Assembly (NCBI RefSeq): GCF_010120715.1 | Contig: NZ_CP047591.1 | Location: 744,001 to 808,000, forward strand | Direction of reading: 5' to 3' | DNA length: 64,000 nt | Origin: Aminipila terrae | Lineage (GTDB): Bacteria > Bacillota > Clostridia > Peptostreptococcales > Anaerovoracaceae | Shown here: piece after piece, positions 25,807 to 35,049 of the stretch | Position numbering within the stretch: position 1 is the stretch's first letter | Layout of the letters: each line of letters starts with the position of its first letter | The notes under the pieces: model-generated | The model's input: the letters and a program-made list of their open reading frames with translations, nothing else | The model's database searches: none | Told to the model about the DNA's origin: nothing | Made by a program: the position numbers and the translations under genes

Positions 25807-27303
25807 TTAATGATTTGACGTTGCATATACACACCTACCTGCAGGGCTGTAGGTCATATCATATCCAAAGGCTTCAAGCACCGCGCGGGCAGGGATATAC
25901 GTCCTTCCATCTTTTATCACTGCCACAGTGTCCATGGTTAAGTTCTTATCATTCACAGAATACTTTTCACTGCCTATATTTATTTTAATGTGTGTGCCCT
26001 TAAGATCGGCATCCACCGACTCTGTTTTACCTTTTGCATCATTACTGTAGCTCACATTGGCACCAATGGATTCCAATAATTTGCGTACAGGCACAAGGGT
26101 TCTGTTGTTTTCATCTATAAAGGGCATGCCCATTCCGTCTTTTGGATTGAATACTAAGGGCTTGTTGTCCATTACAACCCAGATATAATTGTTTATCTGC
26201 TCCTGATCCAGCTGGCCCATGGCATGAAGAGTGTCATCTATCATGGAAACAACGCTGGTATCATCATAGGTATCTTCATTTACATCGAACAACATGACCC
26301 CTCCAGCTTTCCTCATAGCAATCATTGTTTTTTCGCGAAGGGTATTAAGGCCATTATAGGTTGATTTCAGGGGCTCTGTATCTACAAAGTCTGTATATGC
26401 ATATTGTCTGTTCATTTCCACCAGAAATCTATACTGCTGCCAGCTGGGCCTTGCGTAAAGAGGCATGCCCAGTACCAGTTTTTCTGCAGGTATATTTCTA
26501 TAGGTTTTCCAATAGTTAATCGTTGTATTTGCATACCATATAGGACTATGATTTGGATCAGTGCTCAAATCGTAACACATCAGGCTGATAAAATCAAAGC
26601 AGCTCAGAGTTTTATCTGTCACTCCGGCTAAAGCTTCCCACACGTTTTTACCATCCGTACTCCCTGTACCTGGTAATGCCGTAGATAATCCCTTACCCAT
26701 TGGTTTAAGCTTTTCAGACAACTGCACAACGGTCTTTTCATAATCTGCACTACTACTGTATCTTGGATACTCCCAGTCCAGTTCAACCCCATCAAACCCA
26801 TACTGCTGTACCACAGCCATTATGCTATCTACAAAAGTCTTTCTTAAGTTGTCATCTGCCCCTATTTTCTCAAACACGGGGAACAAAGGTGTTCCATCTT
26901 TTTCTCTATAACCACCTACAGAAACAAATACTTTAGTCCCTGTACTATGGCATTTTTCAATCAGCAGCTTTATTTCTTCCGGTTCTTCAAATGGTTTACA
27001 TGTACCATCCTCTTTAGGTATTAAAAAGCCATACATGATATGAGTGAGTTTATCGGATTGTAACTTCTCAACTGGTACATCAAACCATTCACCGCAGTAA
27101 TAGCCGATAACTTTAAAATCCTCTGATTTCCTGTCTGATACTGTAACTGCAGTATTCTCCTTATTATTTTCACCCCCATAACTGACAACAGGTATGGGCA
27201 TGACTACCACCATGATAACCACAAGCACTGTACAGATAAACGCGTTTTTTATCTGCTGCAATTTCTTTACTCCTATTTTCTGGTATACGTTTCTCTTCTT
27301 CAT
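25807..27303 (-). CDS. Secreted GH18-family protein with C-terminal copper-amine-oxidase stalk domain (498 aa)
   Basis: The N-terminal signal/anchor is at about 18-42 (AFICTVLVVIMVVVMPIPVV). GH18 TIM barrel about 60-370: VIGYYCGEWFDVPVEKL, KVFVSVGGYRE, and YGFDGVELDWEYPRY, where the catalytic DxxDxDxE motif reads DGVELDWE with the acid Glu present but the second Asp as Glu. The C-terminal copper-amine-oxidase N-domain (about 385-495: PFIDENNRTLVPVRKLLESIGANVSY, DGRTYIPARAVLEAFGYDMTY) attaches to the wall. Such proteins act on peptidoglycan or spore cortex (SleL-like) more often than on chitin. Confidence 0.85.
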   Translation of the reverse strand: MKKRNVYQKIGVKKLQQIKNAFICTVLVVIMVVVMPIPVVSYGGENNKENTAVTVSDRKSEDFKVIGYYCGEWFDVPVEKLQSDKLTHIMYGFLIPKEDGTCKPFEEPEEIKLLIEKCHSTGTKVFVSVGGYREKDGTPLFPVFEKIGADDNLRKTFVDSIMAVVQQYGFDGVELDWEYPRYSSSADYEKTVVQLSEKLKPMGKGLSTALPGTGSTDGKNVWEALAGVTDKTLSCFDFISLMCYDLSTDPNHSPIWYANTTINYWKTYRNIPAEKLVLGMPLYARPSWQQYRFLVEMNRQYAYTDFVDTEPLKSTYNGLNTLREKTMIAMRKAGGVMLFDVNEDTYDDTSVVSMIDDTLHAMGQLDQEQINNYIWVVMDNKPLVFNPKDGMGMPFIDENNRTLVPVRKLLESIGANVSYSNDAKGKTESVDADLKGTHIKINIGSEKYSVNDKNLTMDTVAVIKDGRTYIPARAVLEAFGYDMTYSPAGRCVYATSNH

Positions 27304-27429
27304 AATACTTTCCCCTATTAAGCTTTATTACCTTTCAAATACTTTTGATCCAAAGGCTCCACATACTACTTAATATACTAAATTAAAGCAGCGGAAAGTG
27401 CAAACAAATCTGAAAAATTATCCCAATTA

Positions 27430-27891
27430 TTAGTTTTCTTCTGAAAAAATAATAGTATGTGCCAGACAGGCATTTTTTTCTCTTTCTCTGAGTATTTCAA
27501 AAAACTGCTCCTGGGTCATTTCACCACATTTTATTTTATAAGGATAATAATAATATAGAATGCCAGGAACGGATATATTAAGTAATGTCATTATGTTAGG
27601 ACATCCTGAAGGGCCCATGGTTATCTTCATGGCATTTTGGGAAAAACTATGGTCCACTTTTAAGCCTACAAGTCTGTCAGCTATTTCTTCAATTAATATA
27701 CATTCTTTAGCTGGATTTCTGTAAAATTTTATGTTTGCATCAACAATCAGCATTTGATCCATATCTATTTCTAATATGACAGAAATATCATGGGGTTCAT
27801 CTATTAAATGTGATTCTGCAATCCATAAATTCTTTCCTTCTTCCTTTTCATAGTAATTTACCTTAAAATTTCGTTCAGCAGCTAATTTCAT
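27430..27891 (-). CDS. DUF2889-type protein (153 aa)
   Basis: Resembles DUF2889: an opening strand-rich part with NLWIAESHLIDEPHDISVILEID, then IVDANIKFYRNPAKECILIEE and GPSGCPNIMTLLNISVPGILYYYYPYKIKCGEMTQEQFF; the CP-N-x-x-x-L core is characteristic. Function unknown. It lies downstream of an operator-like palindrome identical to the one before padR at 28519, so it is probably the PadR target. Confidence 0.7.
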   Translation of the reverse strand: MKLAAERNFKVNYYEKEEGKNLWIAESHLIDEPHDISVILEIDMDQMLIVDANIKFYRNPAKECILIEEIADRLVGLKVDHSFSQNAMKITMGPSGCPNIMTLLNISVPGILYYYYPYKIKCGEMTQEQFFEILREREKNACLAHTIIFSEEN

Positions 27892-27939
27892 AAACCTTTC
27901 TCCTTCTAACTTAGTTTAATTATATTATATTTATGCATA

Positions 27940-27956
27940 TACTCAGTACTGACTAT
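27940..27956. promoter_or_regulatory. Putative PadR operator before the DUF2889 gene
   Basis: TACTCAGTACTGACTAT, dyad around AGTACT, 49 bp before the DUF2889 start. Seventeen bases identical to 28519-28535 before padR. Confidence 0.7.
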
Positions 27957-27975
27957 ATGCATAAAATAAAAAGGG

Positions 27976-28502
27976 TTATAATCCCCTTTCCATTTCTTTT
28001 AACCATTTTAATTCTGCCTGTAAATGATAAATATGATGATTAAAAATTGCTATAGTTCCTGCCTTGCCATTGTCAGGTATTATTTTAAGTGCTTCATCCC
28101 GATGATTCATCACACCATCCAGTTTCTTTTCCAGTTTCAAAATTGCGTTATGAATTGAATCTAGAAACTCGTTTTCATTGATTTTATCCTGAAAAAAATG
28201 ATACCATCAAAAGGAAGTTCTAATTTTAGTTCTTCTGCCTGCATCTTTTTCAAGAGTCCATCAAAATACTTTTCTCCCTCTGCAGTGATACTATATACAG
28301 TTTTTTCAGGCCGGTTTCCATCTTTCTGGCAGGCGGCTGATATGTATCCATTTTGGTTGAGTTTATCCAGATGATAATAGATGGCAGGCAGTTTAATGTG
28401 AGCGAAATCAGAAATCTGCTCCTCCACCTTTTGCATTAACATATACCCATGCTGTGGCCCATATCGAAGTAAAAGCCCTAAAATATAAAACTGGATTTTC
28501 AA
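27976..28502 (-). CDS. PadR-family regulator with C-terminal Vir-type helices, interrupted by a one-base deletion
   Basis: TTG start at 28502 after GGGGTG. Winged helix about 1-85: FYILGLLLRYGPQHGYMLMQKVEEQI, LPAIYYHLDKLNQNGYI, RPEKTVYSITAEGEKYF. The frame is lost in a run of seven A (28192-28198). One more base continues with QDKINENEFLDSIHNAILKL and ends HHIYHLQAELKWLKEMERGL at 27976, the normal 175-aa PadR length with its dimerising helices. Without that tail the repressor would not dimerise. Operators at 28519 and 27940 suggest autoregulation plus control of the DUF2889 gene. Confidence 0.82.
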
Positions 28503-28518
28503 CTATAACACCCCTTTT

Positions 28519-28571
28519 ACTCAGTACTGACTATTATAGTAACATTATAAAGCATATAATCTATTTGTCAA
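28519..28571 (-). promoter_or_regulatory. padR promoter with overlapping operator
   Basis: Minus strand: TTGACA (28566-28571), 16-bp spacer, TATAAT (28544-28549). The palindrome TACTCAGTACTGACTAT (28519-28535) covers the start-site region, a classic repressor position. Confidence 0.75.
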
Positions 28572-28588
28572 TATAATTGGAGTAATTA

Positions 28589-29424
28589 TCAAATAAGTAC
28601 CCTCCCTTGATCTTCTTCAATAAACCTTACCAAATATTCATTAAATTTCTCAAGCTGATCGTAAAACAGGAAATGACCACATGACTCAAGGGTATAAGAG
28701 TTGCATCTGGAATACTTTCTTTTTGAGTTTCTGCCAATGGAAAGAGACACACCTCATCATTGACACCATGAAGAATCAACGTAGGTACTTTAATTGTGGT
28801 CAGGTCCTGAAACAGACCTTCTTCATCCAGCCACGTATTGGCAATGGCTGCCGTAGCCCAGCTTGCTGCCTGGAGACCTAAATCAAATATCCAGTCAGAA
28901 AGTGAAGGGGTAACATAATTGTGAAATATCATATTTCCAAAGTTTCGAAGCATATCAGGACGATTATGATACGTGCCCTGTATTATATCCAGAACTGCCT
29001 GTTTTGGTAAACCATATGGAAAATAAGGCCGCTGAATCAAGCTTGGAGCTGCTGCAGCAAAAAGAGCCAGCTTTGACACACCGTACCCCTGGTGCCTGGC
29101 CATATAGCGTATTGCAATGGCCCCACCTGTAGAATGGCCTGCCAATGTAAAATTCTCCAGCTTCAATGCATTTACCACTGCCCGCACATCGTCTGATAAC
29201 TGGTTATAATCATACCCGCTCCATGGCCTGGACGAAAGTCCAAATCCTCGAATATCCATACCTACGCACCGATATCCCATCTTTGGAAGTTGATTGTACT
29301 GATATTCAAAAAGATTGTGATTCCCAGGCCATCCATGTATGAATAAAATAGCCTCTTTTCCTGTGGGATTGATATCTTCCACATAAATGTACACATTCGG
29401 TTCCACATTTACATAGTATTCCAC
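28589..29424 (-). CDS. Alpha/beta-hydrolase, interrupted near its C-terminus by a one-base deletion
   Basis: Fold signatures: ILFIHGWPGNHNLFEYQ (oxyanion HG), nucleophile elbow LAGHSTGGAIAIRYM (Ser about 98), acid loop LILHGVNDEVCLF. The catalytic His is missing in the raw frame, which drifts to an early stop at 28627. Adding one C next to 28687 (TTGGAG instead of TTGAG in the coding strand) gives IPLESCGHFLFYDQLEKFNEYL and a stop at 28589, restoring the SGH-type His motif. About 278 aa, haloperoxidase/epoxide-hydrolase-like esterase; substrate unknown. Confidence 0.85.
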
Positions 29425-29497
29425 TTTAAATTCCCTCCTAAATTGTATTATTTATATAGAATACTCAAGGGGGAGCTAATTGTGCCATTTATTCAAT

Positions 29498-29902
29498 TTA
29501 GATCATTGCTATTTCTTTAATATTTTTATTGATACTTTCCTCTCCAGATTTTTTTACATCCTCACCCTTTAAACTTTTTATTTCAATCTTGCTTTCAAGT
29601 CTATTGTCCTCATTCAGTGATTTTAACCGATCAACCCTGTCATTTTCTTTTTCATATCCATTGTGAGTATTAATTGCACTATCTACCTTTTTAATCAGAG
29701 CCTGCCATTGTTTTTCAGACATCATCATATTCTTTTCATTATCATTTTCTTGTTCTTTTTTAATCTTTTCCTTCATTTTTGCTTTCCAGTTTAATACTTC
29801 TTTATCAAATGCAGTTGTCTGTTCATTGCTGTTATATTTTATACCTGTTTTTTTTGATGATAAATCAATATTGTAGTTTTTATTTAGTGTTGTTATTTCC
29901 AT
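29498..29902 (-). CDS. Hypothetical charged helical protein (134 aa)
   Basis: Not recognised. Hydrophilic, Lys/Glu-rich and predicted mostly helical (FDKEVLNWKAKMKEKIKKEQENDNEKN), no membrane segment or signal. AAGGAGAAT precedes the ATG. Monocistronic-looking. Confidence 0.55.
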   Translation of the reverse strand: MEITTLNKNYNIDLSSKKTGIKYNSNEQTTAFDKEVLNWKAKMKEKIKKEQENDNEKNMMMSEKQWQALIKKVDSAINTHNGYEKENDRVDRLKSLNEDNRLESKIEIKSLKGEDVKKSGEESINKNIKEIAMI

Positions 29903-30253
29903 AATAATATTCTCCTTACATTATTAAGCCAGCGTTAACAGATGATTACTTAATTCCAATCCTTCCCGCAATATAAATTCAATAGTAGCTTTCTCTTTTA
30001 TTATCGGCAGATATCTGGGAATAATTAGTAAATTCTCCCTAAACAATTTTATTCAAGCTTTAAACCTTTTAAAAATTTATTATGAAAGTAAATAAACTTA
30101 TTGTGAGAAAAAGCAATACATTGGTTGCTTTAAAAATCATATAATGATAATATATAAAAATAAAAGGATTACCGCTTTTCGTATGGCGGTCTGTCCTAAC
30201 CGTAAATGATTAGTAAAGAGCCGTCTGGACCGAAAAGGAATAGGCGGTTTTTA
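29903..30253. other. Intergenic region with the 3' part of the toxin locus
   Basis: AT-rich and without protein genes. 29903-30130 shows nothing recognisable. From 30140 it holds a TATAAT-like element (30140-30146) facing right, then GC-richer self-complementary segments (30165-30190 and 30215-30250) belonging to the type I toxin locus. Confidence 0.4.
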
Positions 30254-30404
30254 CTATTTACGAGAATATATTAACAAACAAAGTGTTATAGCTCCAACTA
30301 CAAATAACCCTAAAGAGCTAAAAGCTCCAATGGCTTCATATGTAATCATATAGTATCGACCCCCTTAAAAATAGGAAGTGACTAAACCGCCAAACGGTAA
30401 TCCT
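30165..30404. ncRNA. Toxin mRNA 5'-3' complementary arms and probable antisense antitoxin region
   Basis: AGGATTACCG..GGCGGT (30165-30190) is the reverse complement of ACCGCC..CGGTAATCCT (30386-30404). The arms flank the toxin gene, so the ends of its mRNA can pair, as in other type I toxins where this hides the ribosome site. A rightward RNA starting after the TATAAT-like 30140 element would run antisense to the toxin 3' end, with GGCGGTTTTTA at 30243-30253 as possible terminator. The antitoxin RNA itself is inferred. Confidence 0.55.
30254..30349 (-). CDS. Type I toxin, holin-like/TxpA-type small hydrophobic peptide (31 aa)
   Basis: The peptide is MITYEAIGAFSSLGLFVVGAITLCLLIYSRK: one transmembrane helix with a short basic end, the pattern of the putative holin-like toxin family (TxpA/BsrG-like). 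AAGGGGGT lies 9 bases before the ATG. These toxins damage the cell membrane and are silenced by an antisense RNA that overlaps their 3' end. The message can also fold back on itself: 5' leader and 3' end are complementary (see the repeat entry at 30165-30404). Confidence 0.82.
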   Translation of the reverse strand: MITYEAIGAFSSLGLFVVGAITLCLLIYSRK

Positions 30405-30516
30405 GAATAAATTATATCTTAAAGATTCAATATATACAATATTTTACTGTTAAATATTTCCTATCATTGCGGCATATTATTTATAATATATTCGGAGTTT
30501 CATTTACTCCTTCACC

Positions 30517-30556
30517 AAAACAAAAGAAGCCGATAACAATCGACTTCTTTTGTTTT
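30517..30556. terminator. Terminator of the DUF218 gene
   Basis: 13-bp stem AAAACAAAAGAAG (30517-30529) with CTTCTTTTGTTTT (30544-30556); U-rich on both strands. 73 bp past the DUF218 stop. Confidence 0.75.
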
Positions 30557-30629
30557 ATGTCATTTGTGCAATTTAGATGCAGGGCATTATTATTCTCATT
30601 CTGTGTACGATTTTTCATTATATAACTGC

Positions 30630-31220
30630 TCATTTTTTTCTTATCTGAAACCGTATGTAGTTAAAAAACATCTGGGTGTATATATAGAGATAAATTAAGC
30701 CGACTCCTATAATTAGGTATTCACAAGGAAATTTTGATTTCTCTACTGTATGATCAATTCTAAGACGAAGTGCATAGGAGCTGGCTTTACGCAAGTGCCA
30801 AGGAGAAGATACTATTACAGCTGTTTTCAATTTTTTATCTTTCATAATTTTCTCTGAGTTTACCAAGTTCTCATATGTACCTTTTGCCAGTTTCTCAAGT
30901 GTTATATTGTATTCAGGTACTCCTAATGAAAGCAAAGCATGTGCCATAACCTCTGCTTCACAGTAGCTGTTAGCTACTGCGGCACCATTACAAATAATGT
31001 TGTCCGAAACACCTTTATGGTATAATTCAGCAGCTTTTCTTATTCGTTCACGCAAAATCGGTGACACCGTTCCGTCGTTTTTAGCAGGATAACCGAGTAC
31101 AATTATAACATCTCTTTTTTGCCCATCGTTATTCAATGCCTTCTTAAAATGAGTACAGACTATCACATTTATAACAACAAAGCACAGAAATACAAAAAAC
31201 AAAATATACATTATAAACAC
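30630..31220 (-). CDS. DUF218/SanA-YdcF-like membrane protein (196 aa)
   Basis: N-terminal membrane helix (MYILFFVFLCFVVINVIVCT), then the DUF218 core: VIIVLGYPAKNDGTVSPILRERIRKAAELYHKG, IICNGAAVANSYCEAEVMAHALLSLGVP, TYENLVNSEKIM and VIVSSPWHLRKASSYALRL, with a second helix near the C-terminus. Family members are linked to envelope integrity and vancomycin tolerance; a precise reaction is not established. Monocistronic. Confidence 0.85.
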   Translation of the reverse strand: MFIMYILFFVFLCFVVINVIVCTHFKKALNNDGQKRDVIIVLGYPAKNDGTVSPILRERIRKAAELYHKGVSDNIICNGAAVANSYCEAEVMAHALLSLGVPEYNITLEKLAKGTYENLVNSEKIMKDKKLKTAVIVSSPWHLRKASSYALRLRIDHTVEKSKFPCEYLIIGVGLIYLYIYTQMFFNYIRFQIRKK

Positions 31221-31388
31221 TTACATCCTCCTTTTTATTGGACATATATGCAAAAGGCCTAATCTTTTATTTGGCTCTGCGTTATATCAATAATAATACA
31301 AAAATCCCAACTTAGCATACTATTAGAAGCAAAATAATAAAAGGATTAGAACCGTGATGGCTCAAATCCTTTTACTATCTTTAAAATT

Positions 31389-31474
31389 TGGTGCGGATAA
31401 CAGGATTCGAACCTGCATGTCTGTTCAACACACGGACCTGAACCGTGCGCGTCTGCCAATTCCGCCATATCCGC
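31389..31474 (-). tRNA. tRNA-Leu (CAG)
   Basis: Acceptor GCGGATA (31468-31474) pairs with TATCCGC (31393-31399); the anticodon arm CACGG-TTCAGGT-CCGTG gives anticodon CAG. There is a long variable arm (TGTTGAACAGACA) as in leucine tRNAs, T-arm GGTTCGAATCC, and an encoded CCA end (31389-31391). Confidence 0.96.
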
Positions 31475-31594
31475 ATATTCTTTTAGAAGATTTACTCAAA
31501 TAAAAGAGCAAACCAACATTTATATTTTATTCTCCTTTTCCTCTGATGTCAATTAAAATTTGTTATTTAAACTTACAAATTTGCAAATTATATA

Positions 31595-32410
31595 TTATAT
31601 TTCTAAAAAACGATAAAAATTCTCTTCTATACTTTTTTCTGCAAAATCTGCTGATATATTTTTTGACCCTGCGATTGCCTCTATAGCCCCTCTCAACATG
31701 GCGGGTATGTCTGCTGCCTTCGTCTTTCTACCCACTGCCCATTCTACAGCGCTTATTCCATCTGTCTCTACAAGGATTCTGCCTAAAGGTACTGAACTAA
31801 TAATGTTTTTTACAGCATTATTGATTGTATAGTTTGGTCCCACCGTAAAATAGCAGTCCTGCACTATAAAGTTCTCCAGATATTGTTCACAGGAATACCA
31901 GTGAACTAATTTTTTAACTGAATAGTGCCTAAGGATTTCCCCTATTTCCCTTTCTTGTCCCTTGGTATGCAGGATAACAGGTTTCCCCAGCTTTTCTGCC
32001 AGATTAAGCTGCTGCATAAAAAGTTCCCTTTGTAATGTTAAATCACAGGTGCACCAAACACTGTCCATGCCAATCTCACCAACAGCGTGAGCTTTTTTAT
32101 AATACGCTTCCATTGCATTTACTTCCCTCTGAATATGGCCTTGTATCTGCTTATAATCAGCGCTGTTGGATTCATCGGAATAATGGCAGAACTCATGGGT
32201 ACTCCAGGGATGTATACCAAAAGAGGTAAAAATTCCGCCTATCTTAGATAGTTCATCAAATTCAGCGGGACAGGCTGCATTAGCCAAGACTACTAACTTC
32301 TTTTCTTCTATACACTGTTTGAAATCATCAAATTCAGCGGGATTCCGCTCCTCAATGCCGATTCCCAGACTGCTTCTGTTATCTATATGTGTATGGCTGT
32401 CGATAATCAC
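31595..32410 (-). CDS. TatD-family metal-dependent hydrolase in the thiamine-precursor operon (271 aa)
   Basis: TIM-barrel amidohydrolase of the TatD group: N-terminal HxH in MIIDSHTHID, AVGEIGMD with the metal Glu, VILHTKGQ, LVHWYS, and ETDG near 215. The start overlaps the stop of the ABC ATPase gene by 4 bp, so it is the last gene of the TPP-riboswitch operon. TatD proteins are usually DNases, but here a role in hydrolysing an imported thiamine precursor or derivative is more plausible from context. That is inference. Confidence 0.85.
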   Translation of the reverse strand: MIIDSHTHIDNRSSLGIGIEERNPAEFDDFKQCIEEKKLVVLANAACPAEFDELSKIGGIFTSFGIHPWSTHEFCHYSDESNSADYKQIQGHIQREVNAMEAYYKKAHAVGEIGMDSVWCTCDLTLQRELFMQQLNLAEKLGKPVILHTKGQEREIGEILRHYSVKKLVHWYSCEQYLENFIVQDCYFTVGPNYTINNAVKNIISSVPLGRILVETDGISAVEWAVGRKTKAADIPAMLRGAIEAIAGSKNISADFAEKSIEENFYRFLEI

Positions 32411-33144
32411 TTTGGTTCAATTCCTTTCAATATCCGATAAATTTCTTTACGGACTTCATGCTGTTCAAAAAGCCATTCTTTATTACGCTCATTGGTTTTT
32501 ATAACAATTTCCTTTTTCACAGAAGCGGGTTTTCCTGACAAAACAATTACACGGTCAGATAAATAAATGGCTTCATCTATATCATGTGTCACCAGAACTA
32601 TGGTTCTACCCAGCTCTTTTCTGATATCCAGAAGCCAGTCCTGCATATCTCCTCTGGTGATCACATCAAGAGCACCAAAAGGTTCGTCTAAGAGTAATAT
32701 ATCTGCCTTACAAAGAGCAGTCCTTAAAAAGGCCGCCCTTTGTCTCATACCACCGGAAAGTTCATCCGGATATTTATTTTCATAACCAGCAAGACCGAAT
32801 TTATCAAAGTTTTTCAGAGCCTGCTCCCTTGCATTCCTTAAATCTCCGTGGATTCTGCCGTATAGACATACATTGTCCATAATGTTCTTCCATGGGAATA
32901 ATAAATCCTGCTGGGGCATATAGGCAAAATGTCCTGAAATCCTATCATTCAAGACCCCATCGATAAGAACACAACCTGTATCAGCCTTTATGAGCCCGGC
33001 CATAATATTGAGCAAGGTTGATTTTCCACAGCCTGAAGGTCCTAATATACTTACAAATTCACCTTCTGCTGCCTCCATATTCATTTTTTCCAAAATTGTT
33101 TCGCCCTTGAAAGAGCAGCTTACATCTGTAACCTTTAACTTCAT
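32407..33144 (-). CDS. thiZ: Thiamine-precursor ABC transporter ATPase
   Basis: 245 aa nitrate/taurine/ThiZ-type ATPase: Walker A LGPSGCGKST, Q-loop MPQQDLLFPW, signature LSGGMRQR, Walker B ILLLDEPFGALD, H-loop VTHDIDEA. Cotranscribed with the binding protein and permease under the TPP riboswitch; the pair with a THI5-like binding protein points to uptake of hydroxymethylpyrimidine or formylaminopyrimidine. Confidence 0.88.
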   Translation of the reverse strand: MKLKVTDVSCSFKGETILEKMNMEAAEGEFVSILGPSGCGKSTLLNIMAGLIKADTGCVLIDGVLNDRISGHFAYMPQQDLLFPWKNIMDNVCLYGRIHGDLRNAREQALKNFDKFGLAGYENKYPDELSGGMRQRAAFLRTALCKADILLLDEPFGALDVITRGDMQDWLLDIRKELGRTIVLVTHDIDEAIYLSDRVIVLSGKPASVKKEIVIKTNERNKEWLFEQHEVRKEIYRILKGIEPK

Positions 33145-33185
33145 AAATCCGACCTTCTTTTAACTAAATCCCTTGTTTCAATGAA

Positions 33186-34186
33186 TTACTTTGGCAGATA
33201 TTCATTGGTATAACATTCTGCCGCCGGAATTCTCTTCTTTATCAGTCCATTTTCCAGCATAAAATCAGTATAATTATCCCAGACAGAATCCTTCATTGTT
33301 CCCCAGGTATTGCTGTCCTCACTATATTTTCCAGCCAGATACTCCTGAGATTCTTTCAGCATCCCCAAATCATAGGAATCAGCATACTTATGCAGAATTT
33401 CTGCTGCTGCATCTGGATTTTTCATAGCATATTCATACCCTTTTGTTGTTGCTGCCAGAAAAGCTTTTACCATCTCCGGATCTTTTTTAAGTGTGCTGTT
33501 ATTAGCTATGATTACCGGTGTATAGTAATCCAGTCTGGGATCCAGTTTCCTCAATTCCATATAATTTACATCAATCCCCTGTCTCTTGGCACCAATTCCG
33601 TCCCATGCCCAGAACATCCATATAACATCAATATTTTTCTTTAATGCATCATAATTTACGTTATCGGATGTAACCATTTTTAATTTGCTGAAATCTGCAC
33701 CGTACTTTTCCATTACTGCATGAATAACCGCTTCTTCACCAGGAGAACCCCATCCGGAATAAGTCTTGCCCTCAAAGTCTTTTGGAGATGTAATATTTTT
33801 GCCCACATAGGACGCAAAACCGGAAGTGTTGTGCTGGATAACCGTAGCAATAGCCTTAATAGGAAGTGGATCTTCGGATGCCAGGGCATACGTAACATCC
33901 TCCTGATAGCTGACACCGAAATCTCCTTTTCCTGCTGCAATTAAAGTCGGTGTCACACCATCCGTAGGCTCAATTATTTTAACGTTCAATCCTGCTTTTT
34001 ATAAAAACCCAGTTCTTTTGCTGCATACAGTCCAGTATGGTTTGTATTTGGAACATAATCCAAAATCACTGTAACATCCCGGAGTTTCTTCTCTTTGCCA
34101 GCAGTCTCCTGCTTATTTCCATTGCAGGCAGCCAGTGACATAATCAAAGTCAGAATCAATCCCAAAGCCAATAATCTTTTTTTCAT
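33186..34186 (-). CDS. thiY: Thiamine-precursor (HMP/FAMP-type) binding lipoprotein, interrupted by a one-base deletion
   Basis: Lipoprotein signal MKKRLLALGLILTLIMSLAAC (lipobox SLAAC). THI5/NMT1-like fold starts DVTVILDYVPNTNHTGLYAAKELGFYKK, typical of pyrimidine-precursor binding. The frame breaks at a run of five T (33996-34000); one extra A in the coding strand reads KKAGLNVKIIEPTDG straight into the second part. Total about 333 aa. C-terminus lies 42 bp before the ATPase gene. ThiY binds N-formyl-aminopyrimidine in Bacillus. Confidence 0.86.
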
Positions 34187-34197
34187 TTTCCTTCTCC

Positions 34198-34956
34198 TTA
34201 ATTCTTCCGTAAATTCGGCATCAATATATACTGTAATAATTTAACACAGCCATTCATAAATAAGCTGAGCAAAACAATAACAACAACACAGGCGAACACT
34301 TTATCTAACATATATCCGTTTTTTAATCTCAGCATGTAATATCCAAGGCCACTGTCTGAAGAAAGCCATTCCCCAACCACAGCTCCAGTAATGCTATAGG
34401 TTGCTGCAACTTTAAGACCAGAAAACAGGGACGGCGCAGCTGCAGGGATCTTAACCATGCTGTATGTCCTTAAGCTTCCTGCTCCAAAGAGCCTGGCCAG
34501 ATTTATCTGATTGATATCTACCTGCTTCATTCCATCAGCAAAGTTTATGACAATGGGAAAAAAGCACATTAGCACAACAATCAGAATTTTAGGAGCCATA
34601 CCAAAGCCCAGATAAATGATAAAAATGGGAGCCAGTACAATAACCGGAACAGTCTGGCTTACCACCATAATAGGATAAGTAGCTGTGCGGAACAGTTCAA
34701 ATTTATCCATTACAATAGCCAGAATTATGCCGGCTATTACTGCTATCACAAGCCCTATAGCCGTTTCTTTCAAGGTTATCATTCCATGCATAAAAAGCAT
34801 GTTTCTCTCTGCAATTAAGGCATAAAATATCTTGGATGGTGCCGGTAAAATGTATAAAGGAATCCCGGATATGCGCACTGCCATTTCCCAAATACCCAGG
34901 ATTATTATAAATACTACAGTGGGGACGTATATTTTTCTATTATCAACTTTTCTCAT
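34198..34956 (-). CDS. thiX: Thiamine-precursor ABC transporter permease
   Basis: 252 aa, about six membrane helices, BPD-transport inner-membrane motif GVVGEWLSSDSGLGYYM (EAA-type loop at about 185-200: LFGAGSLRTYSMVKIPAAAPSLFSGLKVAATYS). First coding gene after the TPP riboswitch and terminator. Forms an ABC importer with the two following genes. Confidence 0.9.
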   Translation of the reverse strand: MRKVDNRKIYVPTVVFIIILGIWEMAVRISGIPLYILPAPSKIFYALIAERNMLFMHGMITLKETAIGLVIAVIAGIILAIVMDKFELFRTATYPIMVVSQTVPVIVLAPIFIIYLGFGMAPKILIVVLMCFFPIVINFADGMKQVDINQINLARLFGAGSLRTYSMVKIPAAAPSLFSGLKVAATYSITGAVVGEWLSSDSGLGYYMLRLKNGYMLDKVFACVVVIVLLSLFMNGCVKLLQYILMPNLRKN

Positions 34957-34980
34957 ATTGATTTTCCTAACTAATTAACT

Positions 34981-35008
34981 AAAAAGAGTGTTTCTCACGG
35001 AAACACTC
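34981..35008 (-). terminator. Attenuator terminator of the TPP riboswitch
   Basis: GAGTGTTTC (35000-35008 on minus) pairs with 34986-34994 over CGTGA, followed by TTTTT (34981-34985). It sits between the aptamer and the permease start, as expected for a riboswitch that stops transcription when TPP is bound. Confidence 0.85.
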
Positions 35009-35049
35009 TCAAAAATCTCATATATGAATAGACATTTTATTATAAAAGC

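Noticed and set aside
30630..31220. DUF218 gene as the toxin's immunity partner
   Set aside because: It has its own terminator between it and the toxin locus; type I toxins are controlled by RNA.
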